Assembly (NCBI GenBank): GCA_020523885.1
Contig: JAJAPY010000002.1
Coordinates: forward strand, 62,001-126,000
Length of the DNA stretch: 64,000 nucleotides
Origin: Candidatus Liberimonas magnetica
GTDB taxonomy: Bacteria > Elusimicrobiota > Endomicrobiia > Endomicrobiales > JAFGIL01
Direction: 5' to 3'
Part shown: piece after piece, positions 44,799-54,328 of the stretch
How positions within the stretch are numbered: the first letter of the stretch is position 1
Layout: every line of letters begins with the position of its first letter
Notes under the pieces: generated by a model
Told to the model about the DNA's origin: nothing
Seen by the model: only the letters and a program-made list of their open reading frames with translations
Database searches by the model: none
Position numbers and translations under genes: made by a program

Positions 44799-45941
44799 AT
44801 GAAACAAGGATATTTTGGAGAATTCGGCGGGCAGTTCATGCCTGAAACTCTTTTTAAACCTTTATCTGACCTTGCTATAGAATATAAAAAGGCTTCAAAA
44901 GACAAGGGTTTTAATGAAGAGTTGAAGTATTACCTTAAGAATTATGCTGGCAGGCCTACACCGTTATATTTTGCCCGTAACCTTACAAAGCTGTTCGGCG
45001 GTGCAAAGATATATATAAAAAGGGAAGACCTTTGCCATACAGGTTCTCATAAGCTAAATAATACCCTCGGGCAGATACTGCTTGCTAAAAGATTGGGCAA
45101 GAAAAGAGTTATCGCAGAAACAGGTGCAGGCCAGCATGGCGTGGCTACTGCAACCGTTGCAGCGCTTTTCGGGTTAAAATGCGATGTTTATATGGGTGAA
45201 GAAGACGTTCACAGGCAGGCATTGAATGTTTTTAGGATGAATCTTCTCGGAACCCGTGTTATAAGCGTAAAAACAGGCTCAAGGACCCTGAAAGATGCTA
45301 TAAACGAAGCATTCAGGGACTGGACAGGGAGTTTTAGAGATACGTTCTATATAATAGGTTCTGTGATGGGAGCGCATCCATACCCGCTGATGGTCAGAGA
45401 TTTTCAATCGGTTATTGGCAGGGAAGCGAAAAGACAGATACTTGATATAGAAGGCAGGCTTCCTGATTATCTGCTTGCCTGTGTAGGAGGAGGGAGCAAT
45501 TCACTCGGGTTATTTCATCCTTTTTATAACGATAAAAAAGTGAAGTTCCTAGGGCTTGAAGCAGCCGGAGCCGCCACGTTGTCAAAAGGAAAAATAGGTA
45601 TATTACACGGCATGAAAACCTACGTTCTTCAGGACAAGAACGGCCAGATATCAGGCACGCACTCGATATCAGCCGGGCTTGATTATCCCGGGGTAGGGCC
45701 TGAACACAGTTTTTATAAAGATTCAAAAAGAGCCCAATATTATCCGATAACGGACAAAGAAGCTTTGGAAGGCTTGAAACTTTTATGCCAAAGTGAAGGC
45801 CTAATACCAGCTCTTGAGTCTGCGCACGCATTCGCCTATCTGCCTAAGCTGGCACCGAAACTCGGCAAGGACAAAATAATCATTGTATGTCTTTCTGGAA
45901 GAGGGGATAAGGATGTAGAGACAATAAAGAACTTAACCTGA
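44799..45941 (+). CDS. trpB: Tryptophan synthase beta chain
   Basis: PLP enzyme that condenses indole with serine. 380 aa, the TrpB1 type. Motifs: [16 protein letters not shown] Lys85 in [21 protein letters not shown], the phosphate-binding GGGSNS, and CLSGRGDKD at the C-terminus. Its partner trpA follows after 112 bp that hold a dispersed repeat. Confidence 0.97.
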   Translation: MKQGYFGEFGGQFMPETLFKPLSDLAIEYKKASKDKGFNEELKYYLKNYAGRPTPLYFARNLTKLFGGAKIYIKREDLCHTGSHKLNNTLGQILLAKRLGKKRVIAETGAGQHGVATATVAALFGLKCDVYMGEEDVHRQALNVFRMNLLGTRVISVKTGSRTLKDAINEAFRDWTGSFRDTFYIIGSVMGAHPYPLMVRDFQSVIGREAKRQILDIEGRLPDYLLACVGGGSNSLGLFHPFYNDKKVKFLGLEAAGAATLSKGKIGILHGMKTYVLQDKNGQISGTHSISAGLDYPGVGPEHSFYKDSKRAQYYPITDKEALEGLKLLCQSEGLIPALESAHAFAYLPKLAPKLGKDKIIIVCLSGRGDKDVETIKNLT

Positions 45942-45965
45942 GGGATAGGGATTTCAATAACAGAG

Positions 45966-46036
45966 AGATTGCTTCGCCTTCAGCTCGCAATGACACCTCT
46001 TTAGTCATTGCGAGAAGCGAAGCGACGAAGCAATCT
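45966..46036. repeat. Dispersed palindromic repeat (CATTGCGAG...GAAGCAATCT type)
   Basis: AGATTGCTTCGCC and CTCGCAATGAC pair with GTCATTGCGAG and GCGACGAAGCAATCT. This motif is found in many unrelated bacterial genomes as a dispersed hairpin. Located between trpB and trpA. Confidence 0.85.
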
Positions 46037-46053
46037 AACTTGATAAAATATAA

Positions 46054-46845
46054 ATGAACAAACTCAAAGATTTGGTATCAAACTATAAAATAAGTGACAA
46101 AAAGGCGTTCGTGGCATGCCTTACGGCAGGTTATCCTGATATTAATTCAACTTTAGAACTTTCCCGTATCCTTGTAGATAACGGCGCAGATATAATTGAA
46201 CTCTGCATACCTTTTTCAGACCCTGTTGCAGACGGGCCTACAATACAGTATTCGTCCGAGATAGCCTTGAAAAAAGGCGCAAGCTTAAAAAAGGTATTTG
46301 TTCTGGCAGATAAAATGAGGAAAGCAGTGAACGTCCCAGTTGTTTTTATGAGTTATTTAAACCCGATCTATAATATGGGGCTTAAAAAGGCTTTTAGAAT
46401 GCTTAAAGGAAGGGCAGACGGGCTCATAATTCCTGATACGGTCCCTGAAGAATCCTCAAAATTTGAAGGTTTTGCAAAGATGAACAATATCTCTCTTATC
46501 CCTCTAGTAGCTCCTAATACCCCGAAAGAAAGGCTTAAATTCATCGATTCAAAAGCAAGTTCTTTTTCATATATAGTTTCACTTACCGGAGTTACAGGAG
46601 AGAGAAAGAACCTGGCAAGCGGTATAAAAGAATATCTATTGCTTACGAAAAACAATATGAAATCTCCGAGATACCTCGGTTTTGGTATTTCAAAACCGGA
46701 ACACGTGCATCAGGTCAAGCCTTATGTCGACGGAATAATTGTAGCGTCTGCGATAATTAATATAATCAAGGAAAGTAAATCAAAAAAAGATAGGAATAAT
46801 AAGGTTTCTAGTTTTGTAGGGAAGATAAGAAAAGCCTTGGATTAG
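46054..46845 (+). CDS. trpA: Tryptophan synthase alpha chain
   Basis: Cleaves indole-3-glycerol phosphate and channels indole to TrpB. 263-aa barrel with catalytic Glu in IIELCIPFSDPVADGPTIQ, the Asp loop in DGLIIPDTVPEES, SLTGVTGER and the phosphate-binding GFGISKPEHV. No Shine-Dalgarno is obvious; the start is placed by family alignment. Completes the trp set E-G-D-C-F-B-A in this window. Confidence 0.96.
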   Translation: MNKLKDLVSNYKISDKKAFVACLTAGYPDINSTLELSRILVDNGADIIELCIPFSDPVADGPTIQYSSEIALKKGASLKKVFVLADKMRKAVNVPVVFMSYLNPIYNMGLKKAFRMLKGRADGLIIPDTVPEESSKFEGFAKMNNISLIPLVAPNTPKERLKFIDSKASSFSYIVSLTGVTGERKNLASGIKEYLLLTKNNMKSPRYLGFGISKPEHVHQVKPYVDGIIVASAIINIIKESKSKKDRNNKVSSFVGKIRKALD

Positions 46846-46864
46846 GATAAAAATAATATGCCTG

Positions 46865-46898
46865 CCTCTCCGGCGGGCCCCGCCTTGGCGGGGGAGGA
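46865..46898. repeat. GC-rich palindrome carrying the accD Shine-Dalgarno
   Basis: CCTCTCC and GGGGAGG pair around CCCCGCC/GGCGGGG. The right arm ends in GGGGGAGGAA, which serves as ribosome-binding site for the accD ATG at 46903, so folding would hide it. Confidence 0.65.
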
Positions 46899-46902
46899 AT
46901 AA

Positions 46903-47700
46903 ATGCCTGTTTCAGAAACAACAAACGGAAAAAAAGAGATCCCGCACGGTGTCTGGACCAAGTGTAAAAAGTGCGAGCAAATAATATACCGCAAAGAGCT
47001 GGAAGAGAATTTAAAAGTCTGCCCGAAATGCGGGTATTATTTCCGTTTAAGCGCGCATGAAAGAATAAAACAGCTGATGGAAAAGAACTCTTTTAAGGAA
47101 TATGACGCAATGCTTACCCCTCTTGACCCGCTAAGTTTCCCTGACTATGAAAAAAGAGCAAAATCATACAATGTAAAAGAGGCTGTTGTAACAGGCGAAG
47201 GCAAGATCGGCACCCATGATACCGTGCTTGCAGTGCTTGACTTCAATTTTATGGGCGGCAGTATGGGGTCGGTCGTGGGTGAAAAAATAGCGCGTGCAGG
47301 CGAGCAGGCCTTAAAGAAAAAATGCCCTTTTGTAATTATCTCTTCAAGCGGCGGCGCAAGGATGCAGGAAGGGATATTGTCTTTAATGCAGATGGCAAAA
47401 ACCAGCGCAACTTTAGCAAAATTAAATAAGAACAAGGTACCGTTTATTTCCATTTTGGCAGATCCGACAACTGGAGGCGTGACAGCATCGTTTGCTATGC
47501 TCGGAGACATTATTATCGCAGAACCAAAGGCGCTGATAGGTTTTGCAGGCCCAAGGGTAATAGAGCAGACTATAAGACAGCAGCTTCCTGACGGGTTTCA
47601 ATTGTCGGAATTCCTGCTTGCCCACGGAATGCTGGATATAATAGTAGAACGCAAGCACCTGAAAGATACATTGATAAAGATATTTAACTTCTTAAAATAG
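46903..47700 (+). CDS. accD: Acetyl-CoA carboxylase carboxyltransferase subunit beta
   Basis: Transfers carboxyl from biotin to acetyl-CoA in fatty-acid synthesis, with AccA. 265 aa: N-terminal zinc ribbon (CKKC at about 23-26 and CPKC at about 42-45) and crotonase-like core with SSGGARMQEG, MAKTSATLAKL and FAGPRVIEQTIRQ. folC follows after 11 bp, an arrangement also known from E. coli. accA is not in the window. Confidence 0.96.
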   Translation: MPVSETTNGKKEIPHGVWTKCKKCEQIIYRKELEENLKVCPKCGYYFRLSAHERIKQLMEKNSFKEYDAMLTPLDPLSFPDYEKRAKSYNVKEAVVTGEGKIGTHDTVLAVLDFNFMGGSMGSVVGEKIARAGEQALKKKCPFVIISSSGGARMQEGILSLMQMAKTSATLAKLNKNKVPFISILADPTTGGVTASFAMLGDIIIAEPKALIGFAGPRVIEQTIRQQLPDGFQLSEFLLAHGMLDIIVERKHLKDTLIKIFNFLK

Positions 47701-47711
47701 TTCTTTTAAAT

Positions 47712-49019
47712 ATGAATACATTAAACTCCGAACTCCGAACTCTGAACTCTGAACTGTCATTATGGCAGTTGAACGAATATACGGAAATGAAACCCGGCCT
47801 TTTAAGGATACGTGATTTTCTTTCACGGGTAGGCGACCCTCAAAAAAGGTTTCGTTCAATACTTATTACCGGTACCAACGGCAAAGGCTCGACCGCAAAG
47901 ATACTTTCTGAGATACTTAAAGCCTCAGGTTATAAAACCGGCCTTTATACTTCTCCGCACCTTGTAGACATTGCCGAAAGGATACAGATAAATTCAGAGA
48001 ATATAATTAGAAGGGACCTGGCTTTCCTTTCAAGGAAGTATTTGCCTCTTGCCAAGAAGCTGGGTTTGACATTTTTTGAATTCATAACGGCTATAGCCTT
48101 TATATATTTTGCAAAGAAAAAAATAGATATAGGTATCCTTGAAATAGGGCTTGGCGGGCGGTTTGACGCTGTTAATGTGATAGATGACCCGGAATTAAGC
48201 ATAATTACGGATGTTGATTTTGACCATTGTAAAGTGCTCGGAAAAACTCTATCAAGCATAGCCTTTGAAAAAGCCGGTATAATAAAAAATAGCGGTATTG
48301 TGATAAGCGGCGTAGAAAAAGAAGCTCCCAAAAAAGTAATTAAAAGGACCGCAAAAGATAGAAAAGCGGAGATCTTTGAGTTTAATAAAGATTTTAGAAT
48401 GAAGCTTGAGAAAGTGGATTGGGAAAAAAGGTATCAGAATTTCTCATACTCTGGATTAGAAGAAAATTATTTCTTAAAGTTATCATTATTGGGTTTTTAT
48501 CAGCTGAAGAACACTTCCCTGGCCCTGGCAGCATCAGAAATATTGAGGAATAAAGGGTACAGTATAACCTATGCAGCCATTGAGCAAGCATTAAAAAACC
48601 TGAAGTGGCCGGCAAGGTTCGATGTAAGGCGATATAAAGATAAAACCATTATTCTTGACGGTTCGCATAACCCGGGAGCGGTAAAGAAGTTTTTGGAGAC
48701 ATTCAAAAAAAGCCCCTGGGGAAAAATAAAACGAACATTTATATTCGGGATGCTGAAAGATAAAGACTATAAAAGCGTTATAAAGAGCTTAATCCCTTAT
48801 GTAAAAAATGTTATTCTTGTTCCGGTAATATCAAAAAGAAGATTATCTTTAAGAACGATGCAAGAGAATTGGCTAGAGTTTTTGCCTAAGAAGAGGGTAC
48901 AATCAGCTGAGTCAGTTATAGATGGCCTTGAAAAGGCGAAAAAAGATAGGATTGTGATCGTTATCGGTTCCCTCTACCTGACGGGCGATATCTTAAGAAA
49001 GGATGGAAAATATGACTAA
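47712..49019 (+). CDS. folC: Folylpolyglutamate/dihydrofolate synthase
   Basis: Adds glutamates to folates. 435 aa. P-loop ITGTNGKGSTAKILSEIL, YTSPHLVDIAERI, the second ATP motif GLGGRFDAVNV, FDHCKVLG and the C-terminal DGSHNPGA are present. The first 16 residues (NTLNSEL then RTLNSEL) are encoded by a heptad-word arm and are not family sequence; no better start lies before the conserved LNEYTEM, so the repeat appears to be translated. The ROK gene start overlaps its end. Confidence 0.94.
   Translation: MNTLNSELRTLNSELSLWQLNEYTEMKPGLLRIRDFLSRVGDPQKRFRSILITGTNGKGSTAKILSEILKASGYKTGLYTSPHLVDIAERIQINSENIIRRDLAFLSRKYLPLAKKLGLTFFEFITAIAFIYFAKKKIDIGILEIGLGGRFDAVNVIDDPELSIITDVDFDHCKVLGKTLSSIAFEKAGIIKNSGIVISGVEKEAPKKVIKRTAKDRKAEIFEFNKDFRMKLEKVDWEKRYQNFSYSGLEENYFLKLSLLGFYQLKNTSLALAASEILRNKGYSITYAAIEQALKNLKWPARFDVRRYKDKTIILDGSHNPGAVKKFLETFKKSPWGKIKRTFIFGMLKDKDYKSVIKSLIPYVKNVILVPVISKRRLSLRTMQENWLEFLPKKRVQSAESVIDGLEKAKKDRIVIVIGSLYLTGDILRKDGKYD
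47724..47756 (+). repeat. Heptad-word arm read as folC N-terminus
   Basis: AACTCCG, AACTCCG, AACTCTG, AACTCTG, AACTG: period seven. It gives the seven-residue protein repeat TLNSEL(R/S). The same word class forms the hairpin at 34915; no complementary arm is nearby. Confidence 0.8.
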
Positions 49020-49947
49020 ACTATTTTTGGGAGTTGATCTCGGCGGCACAGGAGTAAAGCTGGCCATAGTAAACGAAAAAGGCAAAATTATCGAACAAAA
49101 TTCATTTCCGAATTATTGCCCTTCAGATCCCGATGAAGTCGTAGGAGGCATTATTTATCATTTTAATAAGATGAAAAATGTCAAGAAGCTCTGCGGGACC
49201 GGTATAGGTGTAGCAGGAGATATAGACCAGCCAAAGGGTGTGGTAAGGTTCTCTCCAAACCTGGGCTGGAAAAACCTTCCTTTAAAGAACCTCCTTAATC
49301 CGTCCCTGCCGAAACCTCTTATGATAGATAATGATGCAAATGCTGCTGCCTGGGGAGCATACTGGCTTGAGACAAACGGGAAGATAAAAAATGTTATTTG
49401 TGTAACTCTGGGTACAGGCATCGGGGGAGGGTTAATCCTTAACGGCCAGTTATACAGGGGAGTGGAAGGTTCCGCAGGAGAAATAGGGCATATGCCGTTT
49501 GAACCTTATGGTTTAAGGTGTAATTGCGGAAGCCTGGGCTGTGTGGAGAGGTACTTGGGAGCGAATTATTTAAGTATGCAGGCCAAAGAAGCGGTCGAAC
49601 GGGGAGGAAGCAAGATAATATTAAAACTTACTGAAGGTAACATCGATAAGATAACCCCGCAGATACTGACCGAAGCAGCCAATCTCGGAGATGAACTGTC
49701 AAGAGAAATATGGCACCAGGCAGGAGAAAGGCTCGGCATTGTACTGGCGGGAGTTGTGAACCTTCTTAATCCTGAAATGATAGTGCTTGCAGGCGGGGTT
49801 AGCCTGGCCGGGCAGCTTTTGTTAAAACCGTTAAGAGAAACCATTAAGAAACGTGCTTTCAGAACACCGGCAAAAGCATGCCAGATAATCGTATCAAGAT
49901 ACAACCAGAACCTGGGCGTGGTAGGAGCTGCTTTATTGTCAAAATGA
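49012..49947 (+). CDS. ROK-family sugar kinase (glucokinase-like)
   Basis: Probably phosphorylates glucose or another hexose. 311 aa from the ATG at 49012, which is well spaced from AAAGGA; the ATG at 49003 is too close. ASKHA motifs: DLGGTGVKLAIV, DNDANAAAWG (catalytic Asp), VTLGTGIGGGLI and the ROK zinc motif HMPF...CNCGSLGCVE. Substrate could be glucose, allose or an N-acetyl sugar. The start overlaps folC by 8 bp and its stop overlaps the lptD-like start by 4 bp. Confidence 0.9.
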   Translation: MTKLFLGVDLGGTGVKLAIVNEKGKIIEQNSFPNYCPSDPDEVVGGIIYHFNKMKNVKKLCGTGIGVAGDIDQPKGVVRFSPNLGWKNLPLKNLLNPSLPKPLMIDNDANAAAWGAYWLETNGKIKNVICVTLGTGIGGGLILNGQLYRGVEGSAGEIGHMPFEPYGLRCNCGSLGCVERYLGANYLSMQAKEAVERGGSKIILKLTEGNIDKITPQILTEAANLGDELSREIWHQAGERLGIVLAGVVNLLNPEMIVLAGGVSLAGQLLLKPLRETIKKRAFRTPAKACQIIVSRYNQNLGVVGAALLSK

Positions 49948-52001
49948 GAAAAGCATTCTGCTATGTACTTGCGGTACTTATATTATCCCTGTTATCCAAT
50001 TTGCTTCTCTATGCAGAGGAAGTAGAAATAAAATCCGGGTATTTGCAGTACGATGACCAGGATAAATATCTGGTAGCAAGAGACAGCGTAACGCTCACCT
50101 GGAAAAACAAATTACTTAAGGCAGATACGATATATTTCTGGGTAGATGAAGACAAAGTCCGAGCGGACGGATATGTAGTTCTCAGGGACAGCAGTAATGT
50201 TATTTTCGGAGATAGCCTGACGTATGATCTAAAGACAGAGACCGGGACTATAAATAAGTCATCATGTTATTTCAGCCCGTGGGTCGTTCATTCGAATAAC
50301 CTTACAAAAATAAACGATAAGACCTATATTGCCGGTACTTCCAAATTTACAACCTGCGACCTTATAAAACCTCATTACTATATTTATGGCTCAAGGGCTA
50401 AGATATTGACTGGAAAGAGGATATATATCTATAACCCGGTTTTTCTTGTCCGTAATATGCCTGTTTTTTATATGCCTTTGTTTACTCAAGGGCTGGGCAA
50501 AAAAAGGGACAGCCTTGAAATTTACCCAGGATATAATAACCTTGACGGGATCACGGCAAGGGTAATTTACGGGCACCCGCTAACAGAGCACACCTATTCC
50601 AAACTTTATCTGGATTATTTTGCAAAGCGCGGCCTGGGCACTGGCCTTGAATATAACTATGACATACCCGGAAAGATCAGAGGAACTTTCTACGGGTATA
50701 ACATAAAAGAAAAGATCACTGACCCGAACGGACTTACTACGAGCAGCGAAAGGTGGAATTTAAAAGAAGAGCATTGGCAAAAGTTAAGCCCATACTGGAC
50801 TGCGCAGAGTAAACTTGATTTTATCAGCGATGCGTCATTTAACAACCTTTATTACCAGGAAAATTGGATGAGGATAGCAAGAGAGCTTAATTCTTCACTG
50901 GCATTTACAAGGCAGACACCGAAGAGCAGTTTCCGTATGACTACTGCAAGAAGGGATGTTTATGACACAATTATAAACGACTTTAAAGCAGACAATATAT
51001 CGTTCCCGCTTCTGGAATATACCAGGTACCCTAAAAAAACTTTTCTGGGTTTATATTTTACGTATAATACGAACCTTTTAAACCAGTATATAGCCTTAAA
51101 TGATTTTTATACCTGGAGCAGTGCATCAAACTTCAATATATATAAAAACTATAATTTAACAAGAAAATTGACTCTTACGCCAAGCCTGGGTATGAATGAG
51201 ACCTGGAGCGACAGGACGCCGAAACTGAATGCTTCAAATGTTCTTATACCCGGTAACTATGACCTGAATAATATCTTTGTATCAAGGTTTCTTAGCGATT
51301 TTAACTTAAAATACCGTGTTATGAGGGCGATGGACTGGAATCTTTTACACCAGTACAAGTTAAGGACAAAGAAAAACCTTATGGATATAGACACGAACGG
51401 CGATGATTACGGCGAAGAAACTAATCAGGTGGTATTCAGGAATTCCATGTATCTTTCAAGAAGGGTGATAGTCAGGAATTCAGCTACCTATGACTTTAGG
51501 AGGTCCCGCACTATTTTTATAGAAGATTGGCGCCAAAAATTCAGCCCTTTGGTCAACGAGCTAACATGGCAGCCCGCATTCTCGTATACGATTTATGTTA
51601 AGGAAGCCACGAACATCTATCCTCATACACTTAATTCAGTTCAGACATTGTTCATGTACGGGAACAGGGATGATAAATACCTTAATTTAGGTTTATTCTA
51701 CAACGGGCTTACTCCTACGCAGGCTGATTTTAACGTGGGTTTAGGGTTCAACCCTACCGCCAAATGGCGGGTTGAATACAATATTTACAGTACAGAAACA
51801 AGAGATTTCAGGGAAATCAGAACTAACGACCAGGAACTCAAAGTCGCTCGTGACTTGCATTGCTGGATGTTGGGCTTGAGGTTCCTGAGACGGCTTGCCT
51901 ATGAAGAAGTTTATCTTTCAATTGACCTGAAAACATCGTTCAAGAAAAGAAAAGAATTATACAACAGGCCCCACGAGCAGGAATTCTATCCGTGGCGATA
52001 G
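49944..52001 (+). CDS. lptD: LptD-like outer-membrane LPS assembly protein
   Basis: 685 aa from the ATG at 49944 (ATGA overlap with the ROK gene). A signal peptide (residues 1-24, ending LLLYA) precedes an OstA/LptA-like jelly-roll domain (about 28-150, with repeated LVARDSV, KADTI, VRADGYVVL), then the barrel marked by TSKFTTCDLIKPHYYI and PVFYMPLF, which fits LptD proteins. Many aromatic strand ends continue to the C-terminus. It should insert LPS in the outer leaflet with LptE. The sequence is divergent, so the exact role is less sure than the family. Confidence 0.85.
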   Translation: MRKAFCYVLAVLILSLLSNLLLYAEEVEIKSGYLQYDDQDKYLVARDSVTLTWKNKLLKADTIYFWVDEDKVRADGYVVLRDSSNVIFGDSLTYDLKTETGTINKSSCYFSPWVVHSNNLTKINDKTYIAGTSKFTTCDLIKPHYYIYGSRAKILTGKRIYIYNPVFLVRNMPVFYMPLFTQGLGKKRDSLEIYPGYNNLDGITARVIYGHPLTEHTYSKLYLDYFAKRGLGTGLEYNYDIPGKIRGTFYGYNIKEKITDPNGLTTSSERWNLKEEHWQKLSPYWTAQSKLDFISDASFNNLYYQENWMRIARELNSSLAFTRQTPKSSFRMTTARRDVYDTIINDFKADNISFPLLEYTRYPKKTFLGLYFTYNTNLLNQYIALNDFYTWSSASNFNIYKNYNLTRKLTLTPSLGMNETWSDRTPKLNASNVLIPGNYDLNNIFVSRFLSDFNLKYRVMRAMDWNLLHQYKLRTKKNLMDIDTNGDDYGEETNQVVFRNSMYLSRRVIVRNSATYDFRRSRTIFIEDWRQKFSPLVNELTWQPAFSYTIYVKEATNIYPHTLNSVQTLFMYGNRDDKYLNLGLFYNGLTPTQADFNVGLGFNPTAKWRVEYNIYSTETRDFREIRTNDQELKVARDLHCWMLGLRFLRRLAYEEVYLSIDLKTSFKKRKELYNRPHEQEFYPWR

Positions 52002-52034
52002 CGGCACTAATACCTAAAAGTTCAGGCTATAAGT

Positions 52035-53438
52035 ATGGAACAAGAGAAATTAAATAAATTATTAAAGTGGCATAAAAAAAACGAATATTACTATAAATGG
52101 ATCAATAGTATTTTCAAGTTTGCTGTACGTCCAAAGAGCAGAGTCCTGCATGTCGGTTGTGATTTCGGCCATTTATTGGCTGCCGTAAACCCTGATTATG
52201 GTGTTGGTATTGACCAAGACCCGGAAACGATAGAAGCTGCGAAACATCTGTTCCCAAAATACAAATTTTTCACCATGGACCCTCATGATATTAAGCTTAA
52301 TGAAAAATTTGATTACATAATAATCTGCAATTCAATAGGCAAGTGGCATGATATACAAAAAGTGTTTGAGCAAATACATTTATTAGTTAATGAGAAAACG
52401 AGAATAATCATTACATATTACAGCCATTTGTGGGAAGTTGTGCTGGAGTTAGGGTCATTTTTAAAAATGCGCCGCCCTTATTCTTACCACAACTGGCTTT
52501 CGCCTGAAGATATCTCAAATTTACTTAACTTAACGGACTATGACATTGTACGCAATGACTCTTTTATGCTATTGCCTAAATATATACCGGTTATTTCGAA
52601 TATCTGTAATTATGTATTGTCAATTCTTCCAGGTTTTAGTTTTTTCAACCTTATGCATTTGACAATTGCGCGTCCTGTGCCCGTTAGATATAAAGAAAAT
52701 GAGCTGTCTGTTTCCGTGATAGTTCCCTGCAGGAACGAAAAAGGTAATATTAAAAATGCTATCGAACGTATTCCTGATATGGGAAAATTCACCGAAATAA
52801 TCTTCGTTGAAGGGAACAGTAAAGATGATACAGTTAAGGAAATTGAAGAACAAATAAAAAAACACCCGCAAAAAGACATCAGACTGATCTCTCAAGGCGA
52901 AGGAGTCGGAAAAGGAGATGCGGTAAGAAAAGGTTTCGCTGCTGCCAGGGGAGATGTCTTAGTGATACAGGACGCAGATTTGACCGCTCCGCCGGAAGAC
53001 CTGCCAAGGTTTTTCAGAGCTCTTATAGAAGGTAAAGGTGAATATATAAACGGTTCCAGGCTGGTTTATCCTATGGAGAAGCAGTCCATGCGTTTTTTAA
53101 ATTTGCTGGCAAATAAATTTTTTGGGATATTATTCACGTGGCTTTTGGGGCAGAGATTCAGAGATACTCTCTGCGGTACTAAGATGATCAGAAAAAAAGA
53201 TTATGAATTAATCGCGGGTAACCGTTCATATTTCGGCGATTTTGACCCGTTCGGCGATTTCGATTTGATCTTTGGGGCTGTAAAACAAAACTTGAAGATC
53301 GTTGAGGTGCCTATAACATATCGGACAAGGACCTATGGAACGACCAATATCAGCAGGTTTAAGCACGGGTTTTTGCTGTTCAGAATGAGTTGGATCGCGT
53401 TTAAGAAAATTAAATGGCTTGGGTTAAATAGTATTTAA
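52035..53438 (+). CDS. Fusion of class I methyltransferase and GT2 glycosyltransferase
   Basis: 467 aa. Residues about 1-170 have a SAM-type Rossmann fold (RVLHVGCDFGHLLAAV, GVGIDQDPE, FDYIIICNSIGKWHD). Residues about 225-460 are a GT2, dolichol-phosphate-mannose-synthase-like domain (SVIVPCRNEKGNI, FVEGNSKDDT, IQDADLTAPPEDL, GSR, TLCGTKM, and the basic TYRTRTYGTTNISRF). The fusion joins sugar transfer and methylation in one chain; product unknown. It opens the polysaccharide cluster and is followed by two more methyltransferase genes. Confidence 0.88.
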   Translation: MEQEKLNKLLKWHKKNEYYYKWINSIFKFAVRPKSRVLHVGCDFGHLLAAVNPDYGVGIDQDPETIEAAKHLFPKYKFFTMDPHDIKLNEKFDYIIICNSIGKWHDIQKVFEQIHLLVNEKTRIIITYYSHLWEVVLELGSFLKMRRPYSYHNWLSPEDISNLLNLTDYDIVRNDSFMLLPKYIPVISNICNYVLSILPGFSFFNLMHLTIARPVPVRYKENELSVSVIVPCRNEKGNIKNAIERIPDMGKFTEIIFVEGNSKDDTVKEIEEQIKKHPQKDIRLISQGEGVGKGDAVRKGFAAARGDVLVIQDADLTAPPEDLPRFFRALIEGKGEYINGSRLVYPMEKQSMRFLNLLANKFFGILFTWLLGQRFRDTLCGTKMIRKKDYELIAGNRSYFGDFDPFGDFDLIFGAVKQNLKIVEVPITYRTRTYGTTNISRFKHGFLLFRMSWIAFKKIKWLGLNSI

Positions 53439-53450
53439 TAGGATATTATA

Positions 53451-54320
53451 ATGAAAGAATTAATAAATGAATTGCCTTTTACTAAGATCAAATTATTTTT
53501 TGCAAGATTCCTTTATAAATTAACACATCAGATTTACAGGAATGATAAGCAAAGGATAATCCGTGGCGGGATAAATTATGAAGTCGATCTTTCTGAAGGC
53601 ACGGAACTTTCGCTGTTTTTGTTCGGGAATTTTCAGAAGAACGTATCACATAATGAACATATTGATATTCCCAAAGACGGCATTATATTTGATATCGGGG
53701 CAAATACCGGGATCATGACACTGCAATTTGCAAAGTTAGTCCCGTACGGCAAAGTATATTCGTTCGAGCCCACACATTATGCATTTTCAAAGCTTAAAAA
53801 AAACCTGGAACTTAATTCCGAACTGTCAAATCGTGTCATTATTAATCAATGTTTCATATCAGAAAAAACATCCGATAAATATAATGTAAATTCGGTGTAT
53901 GCAAGCTGGAATGTCGGAGGATCGATCATTGGCGGTGAACATAAAATCCATGGCGGAACGCCAAAGTCTACTGAAGGGGTTTGTGCAGTATCCCTGGATG
54001 ATTTTGCAGCAAAAAATGAAATAAAAAGAATTGATTTTATCAAGATTGATACGGACGGCCATGAATTAAAAGTTTTTAAAGGAGCAGTAAACACTATTAA
54101 AAAACATGCCCCGCATATCATCTTTGAGATAGGCCTATATCTTGTAAAAGAGAACGGGTTAGAATTCAAAGACTATGCGGAATATTTTGATTCAATAGGT
54201 TATTCATTGTATGACAGCAATTCTATGAAGAAAATTGATAACACGAATTATTTTAAATATATCCCGTTAAACGGAACAACAGATATATTAGCTATTCCAA
54301 ATTCAAAAACCATAAATTGA
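53451..54320 (+). CDS. FkbM-family methyltransferase
   Basis: 289 aa. FkbM-type SAM methyltransferase: FDIGANTGIMTLQFAKLV, SFEPTHYAFSKLKKNLELN, the central SLDDF, and FIKIDTDGHELKVFKGA with HIIFEIG. Members O-methylate sugars or lipids in surface polysaccharides. It starts 12 bp after the fusion gene and its stop overlaps the next possible start, so the three methyltransferase-domain genes are coexpressed. Confidence 0.9.
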   Translation: MKELINELPFTKIKLFFARFLYKLTHQIYRNDKQRIIRGGINYEVDLSEGTELSLFLFGNFQKNVSHNEHIDIPKDGIIFDIGANTGIMTLQFAKLVPYGKVYSFEPTHYAFSKLKKNLELNSELSNRVIINQCFISEKTSDKYNVNSVYASWNVGGSIIGGEHKIHGGTPKSTEGVCAVSLDDFAAKNEIKRIDFIKIDTDGHELKVFKGAVNTIKKHAPHIIFEIGLYLVKENGLEFKDYAEYFDSIGYSLYDSNSMKKIDNTNYFKYIPLNGTTDILAIPNSKTIN

Positions 54321-54328
54321 GCATTGTA

